Below, piece by piece: positions 54,321 through 62,691 of a stretch of 64,000 bases of DNA (position 1 is its first letter; each line of letters opens with the position of its first letter). The stretch spans positions 248,001 to 312,000 of the forward strand of contig NZ_CP011663.1 of assembly GCF_001020205.1 (NCBI RefSeq), written 5' to 3'. The stretch is from Clostridium sporogenes (GTDB taxonomy: Bacteria; Bacillota; Clostridia; Clostridiales; Clostridiaceae). The notes beneath the pieces were generated by a model. The model did no database searches, was not told where the DNA came from, and saw only the letters and a list, made by a program, of their open reading frames with translations. A program made the position numbers and the translations under genes.

Positions 54321-55643
54321 TCATTTAATACTTTGTGGAAATTTAAATACATTAAGAGGATCGTATTTAAATTTTATACATTTAAGTCTTTGGACATTTC
54401 CACCATAATAATCATAAAGATAATTTGGCAAAGGGCAATAAGGGAAATTAATATAAGAACCACTAGTAATATTATAAATATATTTAGAATTTCTATTTAT
54501 CCAATTAATATTATCTTGTTTATATGAATTATTTCTAAAATTGGTTTCCAGTAATATTATATAATTACTATCTCTATAATAAAAAGCAGTATCTTTTTTA
54601 TCAATTTCACCAACTTGTCCACCAAGTCCATATACGTTTAATTCAGTGGTAATAGAACCACTAGGCTTTTCTTCATTAATTAAATTAATTAGGTTTTTTA
54701 ATGTTTCATAAGAATAGGTTTCTGATACGAATCTACCATAAGATATAAAGTATTCATATCGAGGATATACAGAAGCTATAATTTCGGTAGCTTGTAAAAA
54801 AGAAGTATATTCATAACTTAACTCATAGCCCTCAATTTTACTAAAAGGAACTAAGAGTTTATATAATTCTTTAGGTGTACCATAAAGGAGGCCTGTACAA
54901 ATGATATTTACATCATCAGTTGCTGAATTGACTATGCTACCTTTCATATTAATTTTATTAGAAGTTGTAGTAATCCAATTCTGCCAAGTATTTAAAAATT
55001 TAAGTTGAGTATCTTTACTTGGGTTGGTGTAGTAAAGATTAAAAACAGTTACTTTATCTACCTTAGGAGGAAGTTTAAATGTCATTGATACTACTATACC
55101 AAAATTTCCACCGCCACCACCTTTACATGCCCAAAATAAATCAGAATTAATATTCTTATTTGCAGTTAATAAACAACCTCTATAATCAATCATCTTGAGT
55201 TCAAGTAAGCTATAACAAGTTAAGCCAAAATATCTAGATGAATATCCCCATCCACCTCCAAGGACTACACCACTAATTCCAACAGTAGGACATGAGCCAC
55301 CTGGAAATGGATATTCACTTGCTCCAAGAAAATTATAAACTTGTCCTAAATAAGCCCCACTTTGAACAGTAACAGTATTGCATTCATAGTTTATTTGTAT
55401 TTTATTTAAATTGCTAATATCAATAATTAAAGCATCATCAGCTATTGAAAAACCTTCATAATTATGACCACCACAGCGAACTCTTATTTTAAAATTATTT
55501 TTTCTAGCAAATAGTATAGCTTTTTTTACATCTTCATAAGTTTTGCAATAGGCTATGGCAGCTGGATATTTATCAATAGCTCTATTCCAGACTTGTCTGG
55601 CATCATCATAATAATTACTTATAGGAGTAATCACTTCGATCAA
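54321..55643 (-). CDS. Berberine-bridge-type FAD-linked oxidoreductase, probably bicovalent flavin
   Basis: About 440 residues from a TTG at 55643, 5 nt after GGTGAT. A GTG at 55652 is an alternative start. It has a PCMH FAD-binding domain with the covalent His in RCGGHNYEG, a Cys in GGSCPTVGISG at the position that forms a second flavin link in glucooligosaccharide oxidase, and GGGWGYSSRYFGLTC. The BBE C-terminus ends in the typical YYGGNVQRLKCIKFKYDPLNVF. The family oxidises sugars, alcohols or alkaloids and usually passes electrons to O2. The electron acceptor in an anaerobe is unclear. Confidence 0.9.
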   Translation of the reverse strand: MIEVITPISNYYDDARQVWNRAIDKYPAAIAYCKTYEDVKKAILFARKNNFKIRVRCGGHNYEGFSIADDALIIDISNLNKIQINYECNTVTVQSGAYLGQVYNFLGASEYPFPGGSCPTVGISGVVLGGGWGYSSRYFGLTCYSLLELKMIDYRGCLLTANKNINSDLFWACKGGGGGNFGIVVSMTFKLPPKVDKVTVFNLYYTNPSKDTQLKFLNTWQNWITTTSNKINMKGSIVNSATDDVNIICTGLLYGTPKELYKLLVPFSKIEGYELSYEYTSFLQATEIIASVYPRYEYFISYGRFVSETYSYETLKNLINLINEEKPSGSITTELNVYGLGGQVGEIDKKDTAFYYRDSNYIILLETNFRNNSYKQDNINWINRNSKYIYNITSGSYINFPYCPLPNYLYDYYGGNVQRLKCIKFKYDPLNVFKFPQSIK

Positions 55644-55779
55644 TTTTATCACCAGCTTTAAAAATAGTTTTTAATTTATCTTATAAAGGTAGGAGCAAAA
55701 AGGTGATAAAATTTAGATTATAACAAAATTTTCATAAGACCTTGATGTTGAAGAGGAGTATATTTAAAATGTTGAGTTT

Positions 55780-55830
55780 CACCTACATCAATAAAAAGCC
55801 CATCATAAATTTGTAGCTTTTTTATAAAAT
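55780..55830 (+). repeat. Third downstream copy of the tmRNA 3' end and terminator start
   Basis: 55780-55814 matches 31333-31367 (tmRNA acceptor end, spacer and left terminator arm) in about 29 of 35 positions, in the same orientation. The right terminator arm has decayed. The rest of the gap from 55653 to 56056 shows no gene. Confidence 0.55.
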
Positions 55831-56056
55831 ATAAATTAATAATATAAGCATGACTAAAATTTATCAAGGGATAAATATAATTTAATAAACAGCTAATTTA
55901 GTTTAATAGTTTCTTAATTATTCATTATCGTACACTAAAAGTGGACGGTTTTATATTTTCTATAAATAAATTTTAAATTTTCGTAAGAAAAAAGTTAAAA
56001 TTAAAAATTTATTTTCATATAGAATTTAACTATAAAATAATTAAGGAGTGAGATAT

Positions 56057-58018
56057 ATGAAGATGAAAGCAAAAAGATTTATAGCAATATTATTAAGTAT
56101 TATTTTTATAACATTAGGAGTAAGTAGTAATAGTTTTGCCAAGCAAATAGATAATACAACGGAATTTAATAAAAAACATGTTGTAGTAGATAATAGCGAA
56201 GCTTTGCAACAATTTATGGATAAGTTTTTCAAGAAGAATATGGAGAAGTATTCCATTCCAGGAGCAGCTATAGTTGTTGTTAAAGATGACAAAGAAATAT
56301 TTAAAAAGGGATATGGATATAGTGATGTAAAAGAAAAAATATTGGTAGACCCAGATAAAACTGTGTTTCCAGCTGCTTCTGTAAGTAAGTTGTTTACTGC
56401 AACAGCTATAATGCAACTACAGGAAGAGGGAAAAATAGATTTAAATGAAAATATTGATAAATATATAAAACCTTATAAGATTATAAATAATTATAAAGAA
56501 CCAGTAACATGTAGAAATTTATTAACTCATTCCAGTGGAGTTGATGAAGCTAGCGAACTCAATGGGAGTACTAAGGATCAAAAATCAATAAAATCACAGG
56601 AATATTATTTTGATAATCATATACCTAGAGTAGTAAGAGAGCCTAATACCGTTAGTAGATATTGTAATCAAGGATATAACCTTTTAGGGTATGTTGTAAA
56701 AAAAGTATCTGGTATTGGTTATGAAGAATATGTAAAGAAAAATATATTAGAGCCTTTAAAAATGGATAGTAGTTTAATTAGATTAAAAAATAATAATACA
56801 ACTAAGAGCTATGGATATGGTGGTACGGACGGAATTTATAATGAAAGTCCTTTAGCTTATCAATATACTTCTGGATCTTCAGGAATAAATGCAACAGTTA
56901 AAGATATGGAAAATTTTATGATAGCCCATTTGAATAATGGAGTGTTTCAAGAAAATAGAATTTTAAATGAAAAAACATCAATAATGATGAAAAACAAGCA
57001 GTTTTCAAATGATAATAGCTTACCTGGAATGGGATATGGATTTATAAGAAGTAATAGAAATGGACAAGAAATATTAAAGCATGAAGGTGCATTACCATCA
57101 GGTAGTACTACTACATTATTTTTAATGCCAAAGGACAAATTAGGAATATATGTGGCAACCAATTCTTTAAATCCGCTTCCATTTAATTTTGAAGAGGAGT
57201 TTTTAAATTATTTTTATCCTAACGAAAATAATAGTTTTAACAAAATAAAACGAAATCCATCTAAGGATTTTAGCAAATATGAAGGAACATATAGAAGTTA
57301 TGATGGAATATCAAAAAGTAATATTATGAAGATAGGTTTTTTGTTTGATCCTTCAATGGATATGAGAATTACGGATAATAAAGATGGTACATTAACTCTT
57401 AAGGAATGTACTTCTGCTAAAGAAGAAATTACCACAACTCTTGTTGAGAAAAAATATGGAGTATTTGCAAGAAAGGATGGTAGAGGAGACTTTACATTTA
57501 AGATAGATCATAAGGGCAAGGTAACTTATGCATTTAATGATGTAAGTCATAATTCCTTTGAAAAGATAAATTTTTTCCAAACACAAAATTTTAATATAAC
57601 TATATTTATTATATCTATTGCTATGTTTCTTATAAATTTAGTTGGGACAATAATTCTATTTATAAGAAGAAAGTTTAAAGAAACAGGATATAAAAGTTGT
57701 AGATGTATTAAATTAATTAAGGGAATAAATTTATTTATTAATGTTCTTGATATAGCTGGAATTGTTGGATCAGTTATAATGGCAATGACTATGATTAGTA
57801 TTAATGATTTTAACTTTGCATATTTACTTTATACATTTTTATGTTTTCTTATAGTAGCAACTATTTTAAGTATTTGTGGGTTAATTATTTTAATATATAT
57901 TTGGATTAATAATTGTGGAAGAAAAGTAGAAAAATTTTATTTTGCTATATTAACTATAATCAATTTTATCTTCATATGGTTTATATTTTACTTTAATTTT
58001 TTAGGATTTAAAATATAA
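56057..58018 (+). CDS. Secreted serine hydrolase (beta-lactamase/PBP-like) with C-terminal membrane domain
   Basis: 653 residues. The ATG at 56057 follows AAGGAGTGAG. An in-frame GTG at 56048 overlaps it. A signal peptide (1-28) precedes a class-C beta-lactamase-type domain with SVSK at 108-111, YCN near 202 and a late HEGALPSG in place of KTG. After a beta-rich segment come four membrane helices (about 500-650). Such proteins act as peptidases or esterases at the envelope. A two-component system follows directly, so expression is likely linked to a cell-wall signal. Confidence 0.87.
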   Translation: MKMKAKRFIAILLSIIFITLGVSSNSFAKQIDNTTEFNKKHVVVDNSEALQQFMDKFFKKNMEKYSIPGAAIVVVKDDKEIFKKGYGYSDVKEKILVDPDKTVFPAASVSKLFTATAIMQLQEEGKIDLNENIDKYIKPYKIINNYKEPVTCRNLLTHSSGVDEASELNGSTKDQKSIKSQEYYFDNHIPRVVREPNTVSRYCNQGYNLLGYVVKKVSGIGYEEYVKKNILEPLKMDSSLIRLKNNNTTKSYGYGGTDGIYNESPLAYQYTSGSSGINATVKDMENFMIAHLNNGVFQENRILNEKTSIMMKNKQFSNDNSLPGMGYGFIRSNRNGQEILKHEGALPSGSTTTLFLMPKDKLGIYVATNSLNPLPFNFEEEFLNYFYPNENNSFNKIKRNPSKDFSKYEGTYRSYDGISKSNIMKIGFLFDPSMDMRITDNKDGTLTLKECTSAKEEITTTLVEKKYGVFARKDGRGDFTFKIDHKGKVTYAFNDVSHNSFEKINFFQTQNFNITIFIISIAMFLINLVGTIILFIRRKFKETGYKSCRCIKLIKGINLFINVLDIAGIVGSVIMAMTMISINDFNFAYLLYTFLCFLIVATILSICGLIILIYIWINNCGRKVEKFYFAILTIINFIFIWFIFYFNFLGFKI

Positions 58019-58086
58019 CCTAAGAATTATTTAAAATATGATATAATTTTATTAAAAATGGGTACTTAGTGGAGGACAGGGATGGT

Positions 58087-58782
58087 ATGTTTAATATATT
58101 GATTGTAGATGATGAAATAGAAATAATTGAACTTATGGAAGTATACCTACTAAATGATGGTTATAAGGTATTTAAAGCTACAAATGGATTAGATTCACTT
58201 AATATAATTAATGCGGAAAAGATTCATCTTGTGATTTTAGATATAATGATGCCAGGAATAGATGGGTTACAGGTTTGTATGAAAATTAGAAAAGAGTATA
58301 ATATTCCAATTATAATGGCTAGTGCAAAAGGACAAGAAATGGATAAAATACAAGGGTTATCTACCGGGGCAGATGACTATATAGTAAAACCATTTAGCAC
58401 AATGGAATTACTAGCTAGAGTAAAAGCTCAAATAAGAAGATATGTATATCTTAATGAAAATCATAAACAACTTGACAATAAAGATGTTATTGAAATAAAA
58501 GGTATTACTATAAACAAAAGGAATCATAAAGTTCATTTATTTGGTACAGAGTTAAAATTAACTCCAACAGAATATAAAATACTGTTATTGTTAGTCAGCA
58601 ATAGTGGGAAAGTATTTAGTGCTGAAGATATATATAAAGAGATATGGACGGAAAAATATTTTGAAGGAAACAATACTGTCATGGCTCATATATGGAGGTT
58701 AAGAGAAAAATTAGAGGACAATCCAAAGGAACCAAAGATAGTAGAAACAGTTTGGGGAGTTGGATATAAAATTGAAGCGTAG
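58087..58782 (+). CDS. Response regulator (OmpR family, VanR-like)
   Basis: 231 residues from the ATG at 58087, after GTGGAGGACAGGG. An in-frame GTG at 58069 overlaps that site. The receiver has IVDDE, phospho-acceptor Asp at 52 (VILDIMMPG), ASAKG and IVKPF. The winged helix ends VETVWGVGYKIEA. It is paired with the next kinase gene, which overlaps its end. The serine hydrolase gene upstream is the probable target. Confidence 0.92.
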   Translation: MFNILIVDDEIEIIELMEVYLLNDGYKVFKATNGLDSLNIINAEKIHLVILDIMMPGIDGLQVCMKIRKEYNIPIIMASAKGQEMDKIQGLSTGADDYIVKPFSTMELLARVKAQIRRYVYLNENHKQLDNKDVIEIKGITINKRNHKVHLFGTELKLTPTEYKILLLLVSNSGKVFSAEDIYKEIWTEKYFEGNNTVMAHIWRLREKLEDNPKEPKIVETVWGVGYKIEA

Positions 58783-59863
58783 TATTAAATATAATATTCT
58801 TATAAACTTTTTTATAGCAATGGTATTGTCAATAATATCAACACTTATAATAGTTTTTTCAGTAATTTTGGAGTTACACATTTTTCAACCAAGACTTTAT
58901 ATGAAGTTTATTAATGCATATAATAAAAATAGTTCATTCATGTTAGAATTTACTATAGCAATTTTTGTGGTTTTTATAGTGTTGATGTGTTTTATATTTA
59001 TAAAAAGGATGAATAAAATTACTGATTATATACAAGAAATATCACAAAATGTAAATATAGTGTCTAATGGAAATATGGATATAAATATACCTATTAGAAC
59101 AGAGGATGAGCTAGGAGCATTAGCGTCAGATGTTAATAAAATGGCGTATAGTATAGAAGAGCTTATGAGAAAAGAAAGACAGTGGGAAAATCAGAAGAAT
59201 AATTTGATTACAAATTTATCTCATGATTTAAGAACACCGCTTACATCAGTTGTTGGATTTTTAGAGTTAATCCAGAAGAAGAAATATAAAAATAATGATG
59301 AGTTAAACCATTATTGTGAAATTTCATTAAATAAAGCAAAGGAATTAAAGAATTCAGTAGACCAGCTTTTTGAGTTTACAAAGTTAAGTAATAGTGATGT
59401 AAAATTAAATATATGTAGTATATCTCTACACCAATTAATAGAACAAGCTGCTATTGGATTTATCCCATCTTTTGAAAATAGCGGTATGGAATATAGAGTA
59501 TTTTCAAAAGACGCAGGGTTAATAATAAGCGGAGATGCTAATTTACTTGCTAGGGCATTTCAAAATATAATATCTAATGCCATTAAGTATGGAAGTGAAG
59601 GTAAATATTTAGATATACATATAGAAAAAGAGAATAATATGGCTGTAGTTAGTTTTGTAAATTATGGAGATATAATAGAAGAAAAAGATGTCAAAAATTT
59701 ATTTCAAAGATTATATAGAACAGAAAAATCTTGTGATAAAAAAGAAGGAACTGGACTTGGTCTTGCAATTGTAAAAACAATAGTAGATTTACATAATGGT
59801 GATATAGATATTATGAGTTCTAAAGAAAAAACAGAATTTAAAATAAAATTACCATTTAATTGA
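58772..59863 (+). CDS. Sensor histidine kinase (VanS-like)
   Basis: About 363 residues from a TTG at 58772. Another TTG at 58760 touches the GGGGAG ribosome site and is less likely. Two membrane helices (about 8-33 and 55-78) flank a short outer loop. A HAMP linker (NGNMDINIPIRTEDELGALA) leads to H-box NLSHDLRTPLTSVVG, N-box IISNAIKYG and G2 GTGLGLAIVKTIV. The layout and H-box are like VanS/SaeS-type kinases of Firmicutes. The ligand is unknown. Confidence 0.9.
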   Translation: MKRSIKYNILINFFIAMVLSIISTLIIVFSVILELHIFQPRLYMKFINAYNKNSSFMLEFTIAIFVVFIVLMCFIFIKRMNKITDYIQEISQNVNIVSNGNMDINIPIRTEDELGALASDVNKMAYSIEELMRKERQWENQKNNLITNLSHDLRTPLTSVVGFLELIQKKKYKNNDELNHYCEISLNKAKELKNSVDQLFEFTKLSNSDVKLNICSISLHQLIEQAAIGFIPSFENSGMEYRVFSKDAGLIISGDANLLARAFQNIISNAIKYGSEGKYLDIHIEKENNMAVVSFVNYGDIIEEKDVKNLFQRLYRTEKSCDKKEGTGLGLAIVKTIVDLHNGDIDIMSSKEKTEFKIKLPFN

Positions 59864-59865
59864 TT

Positions 59866-60345
59866 AAGCAAGAATATAAAAGTAGGAGAAGATAAATGGA
59901 TTTAGTAGCTATAGATTTTGAAACTGCCAATGAAAAAAGAAATAGTCCATGCTCTATAGGGATTGTGGTAGTAAAAAATAGTAAGATTAAATACAGTAAA
60001 CAACTTTTTAGGATATAAGTTTCAGCACCATGATGCTCTGGCAGATGCAATGGCATGTAGTAATATTTTACTGTATTTAAAGAAGAGGTTGTTGTATTTA
60101 CAGGTGGATTAGCTTCTATGACAAGAAATGAAGCAATGATATTAGTTAGAAATCTTAATGGAATGGTTGGAAGTTCTGTAACTAAGAAGACAACATGTAT
60201 AGTGACTAATACAAAGGACATAGAGGATTTAAATAGAGAAGAAATGAGCAATAAGCTTAAAAGAGCGGTAGATTTAAAGAAAAAAGGTCAAAACATAAAG
60301 TTTTTAAATGAAGGAGCGTTCCTAAAAAAGTGTAAAGAGAAATAA
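59866..60345 (+). pseudogene. Decayed copy of exonuclease-BRCT gene
   Basis: It starts with the same leader as 48737-48769 (AAGCAAGAATATAAA, ribosome site) and the first 27 codons of the exonuclease gene. Codons 28 to about 128 are then missing, the frame shifts, and a short stretch around HHDALADAMACSN remains. A second deletion removes the linker, and the BRCT part continues intact to the stop with a few substitutions. Two internal deletions and a frameshift make it non-functional as an exonuclease. The BRCT end alone stays open from 60118. Confidence 0.87.
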
Positions 60346-60491
60346 TAAATTTTATTTAAGTTTAAATAGTTATTTTACAGTATATATAACTAGGAATTAA
60401 ATTGCAATACTTTTACCTAGTTATTCCTAAACATATCAATTTCAAAATTTTTATGGATGTTTACACAAAATTCTTTACAAGCTCAAAATTA

Positions 60492-61613
60492 CTAATAGTC
60501 GCCTCTTCCAAATTTATCAACATTAACATTAACATTAACCTTTATTTCAGATTCTCTTATTACCTTATCCCAATCTGTATTTGTGTTTCTGCCGTATTTT
60601 GCTGCCGCTACTACTCCTAATTCTAATAAATCTGACTTGTATTGATTTTTCATCCTATTTATAAAATCATTACACATAAATTCTATTTTATTTGACATAT
60701 CCTTTTCAAACTGTTTTTTCACATCAACTTTGCTAGTAATATCTTTATATAGCTCATTAGATATTATTTCACCACTGAAATCTAAATTAATTATAAAGCT
60801 GTATTTTTCATTTTTTTTAGTACACTTTACCTTCCTTTTAACTTGTGCTTTATAATTTATATATTCTTTATAGTTTTTTTGTAAGGTCAATACTCCTTTA
60901 ACATTATTAAATCTTAGGAAATTTAATATATCAGAATCTTTCATATTAATTTTACCTATCATTTTATCTTTTTTGAATATTGCCATTCCTGTGGCTTTTA
61001 TATTGTCATCAGCTAATTCTATATAAGGTAGAACTATACTTCTACCTTCAGCCTGTTCACGTACAAATACATCAATTAGTTTATAGTCCTCTGAAAAAAA
61101 GTGATTATTTCGCAAATTTGATACTAAACCCTCAATATATTCGCCAGAGTTGGGAAATCCTTTAGGCTTATAGTTTAATATGTGTTCTGCAGTTCCATTG
61201 CATACTACTACAATACCTAAGTCGTTAACATTAGTGTTGTTATATAATGCGTCTGTTAAAGCATGTATACCTAGTTCGGCTTGTTTGTCACTTATTATAA
61301 AAACCCTTTCTCCTCCAAGTACAAACTTTTTACTTAGTATTTTATCTCTGTCTTGTTTTGCTTCTCCTATAGTATATCCTTTCCCAGTATATACTATAGT
61401 TTTGCCTTCTGTATTACTTTGATAAGTATATATACTTACAGGTATACTATAAATTAGGTTGCCATCCACACCTTCTTCTACATCAAAACCTTCTCCTGAT
61501 GGAATAGAAAGTTCTTCTGCGAAACCTACATCTAATTTTTCACTAAAAATAATTCCAATAAATATACAGAAAATAATTATTATAAATTTTTTAATCTTAT
61601 TAGTTATTCTCAT
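60492..61613 (-). CDS. Ger(x)C family germination protein, no lipobox
   Basis: 373 residues from the ATG at 61613, 6 nt after AAGAAGGATGA. An ATG at 61622 overlaps that site. It matches GerC/GerAC over its length (IVVCNGTAEHIL, GEYIEGLVSNLRNN, RQAEGRS-like region). It is last in a gerA-gerB-gerC operon and overlaps gerB by 14 nt. GerC proteins are normally lipoproteins with LxxC followed by WD. Here the only early Cys lies inside the hydrophobic stretch (IIFCIFIG), and the protein continues into GFAEELSIPSG. It may stay anchored by an uncleaved helix. Confidence 0.88.
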   Translation of the reverse strand: MRITNKIKKFIIIIFCIFIGIIFSEKLDVGFAEELSIPSGEGFDVEEGVDGNLIYSIPVSIYTYQSNTEGKTIVYTGKGYTIGEAKQDRDKILSKKFVLGGERVFIISDKQAELGIHALTDALYNNTNVNDLGIVVVCNGTAEHILNYKPKGFPNSGEYIEGLVSNLRNNHFFSEDYKLIDVFVREQAEGRSIVLPYIELADDNIKATGMAIFKKDKMIGKINMKDSDILNFLRFNNVKGVLTLQKNYKEYINYKAQVKRKVKCTKKNEKYSFIINLDFSGEIISNELYKDITSKVDVKKQFEKDMSNKIEFMCNDFINRMKNQYKSDLLELGVVAAAKYGRNTNTDWDKVIRESEIKVNVNVNVDKFGRGDY

Positions 61614-62691
61614 TTGTTTCATCCTTCTTTAAGAATATTAAAAGCGCAACTATTGATACAAAAACAATATTAAAAATTGTAACTTTAGGTATTATAAAAT
61701 TTAAAAATTTTCTTCTTAAAGTTTCATTTTTATACATTAAAGATAGATAAATAAATACAGGATATAAAAGAATACACATTTTTTTCCTATCAAATTTAGT
61801 AATATCATTAAATATAAATGTTAAAAGATAATATTCATTAGATATAGTTTTATATATAACCTGCATCCATAGAAACATAAATATATATTTAAAATTATTT
61901 ATTATTGGTACTTTAACACTATCTGCTACTGCTAAAAATGACCATATATTTTTTGGTATTATATCGGCAGATAAATAAAATGTTGTTATAAATACAGCCC
62001 AAGAATACATGACCGCAGAAATACCAACAGCCTTTAATGCTGATTTTTTTATTTTGTTTTTTTCTTTCACGAAAGGATGTATTAACAATAAAGATTCTAC
62101 AGTTGCATATTCAAAAGCTGTATTTTTACTTGCTTTTATAATGTTAGGAAAGCCTGAACCGAAAATTGGTTTAATGTTAAGTATGCTTCCAACCTTGATT
62201 GCTTGTAAGGAGAATGCCAATATTAGTATGGTGATATAGAATACTGCATTATTTATCTTCCCTAATGTTTTTAAATTTTTGCTTGAAGTGTAGGCTGCAA
62301 GTAAAAATACTACAATGTATATTTTAAAAGGAGATAAGAAAGATACAATATAAGTTCTAAGTATATTATTAAAACCAGCTGCAACAGATGTAGCATAAAT
62401 CATAAATTGCAATCCAAATAATATATTTAGTATATTGCCAAAAAAATTCCCCAAAATTTTTCTGCTTAAACTTAATAAATTTTCATTTGGAAATCTTTTA
62501 ATTATAAAATCAGATAAAAATATTATATATATGGGATATATACTTCCTATAATGGCAGAAATCCACCCATCTTGTTTAGCTAATTTAACTACATCGTTAG
62601 GTAAACTTAGAATCCCCATTCCAGTCATTAAACCTACCAACAAGAATGTAATTTCTTTAGATGTCAGAAGGTTCTTATCGTCTCTACTCAT
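61600..62691 (-). CDS. GerB-type spore germination permease
   Basis: 363 residues, about ten membrane helices, of the APC-like spore germination family (Spore_permease). The N-terminal KEITFLLVGLMTGMGILSLPNDV stretch and the C-terminal helices match GerAB/GerKB. It is the B subunit of a nutrient germinant receptor in the spore inner membrane and probably binds the germinant. AGGAG lies 8 nt before the ATG on the minus strand. It overlaps gerA by 8 nt and gerC by 14 nt, so the three are co-translated. Confidence 0.93.
   Translation of the reverse strand: MSRDDKNLLTSKEITFLLVGLMTGMGILSLPNDVVKLAKQDGWISAIIGSIYPIYIIFLSDFIIKRFPNENLLSLSRKILGNFFGNILNILFGLQFMIYATSVAAGFNNILRTYIVSFLSPFKIYIVVFLLAAYTSSKNLKTLGKINNAVFYITILILAFSLQAIKVGSILNIKPIFGSGFPNIIKASKNTAFEYATVESLLLIHPFVKEKNKIKKSALKAVGISAVMYSWAVFITTFYLSADIIPKNIWSFLAVADSVKVPIINNFKYIFMFLWMQVIYKTISNEYYLLTFIFNDITKFDRKKMCILLYPVFIYLSLMYKNETLRRKFLNFIIPKVTIFNIVFVSIVALLIFLKKDETNENN

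Noticed and set aside
60118..60345. 75-codon ORF as an independent BRCT protein
   Set aside because: It is the open tail of the decayed exonuclease-BRCT copy, with no ribosome site of its own.
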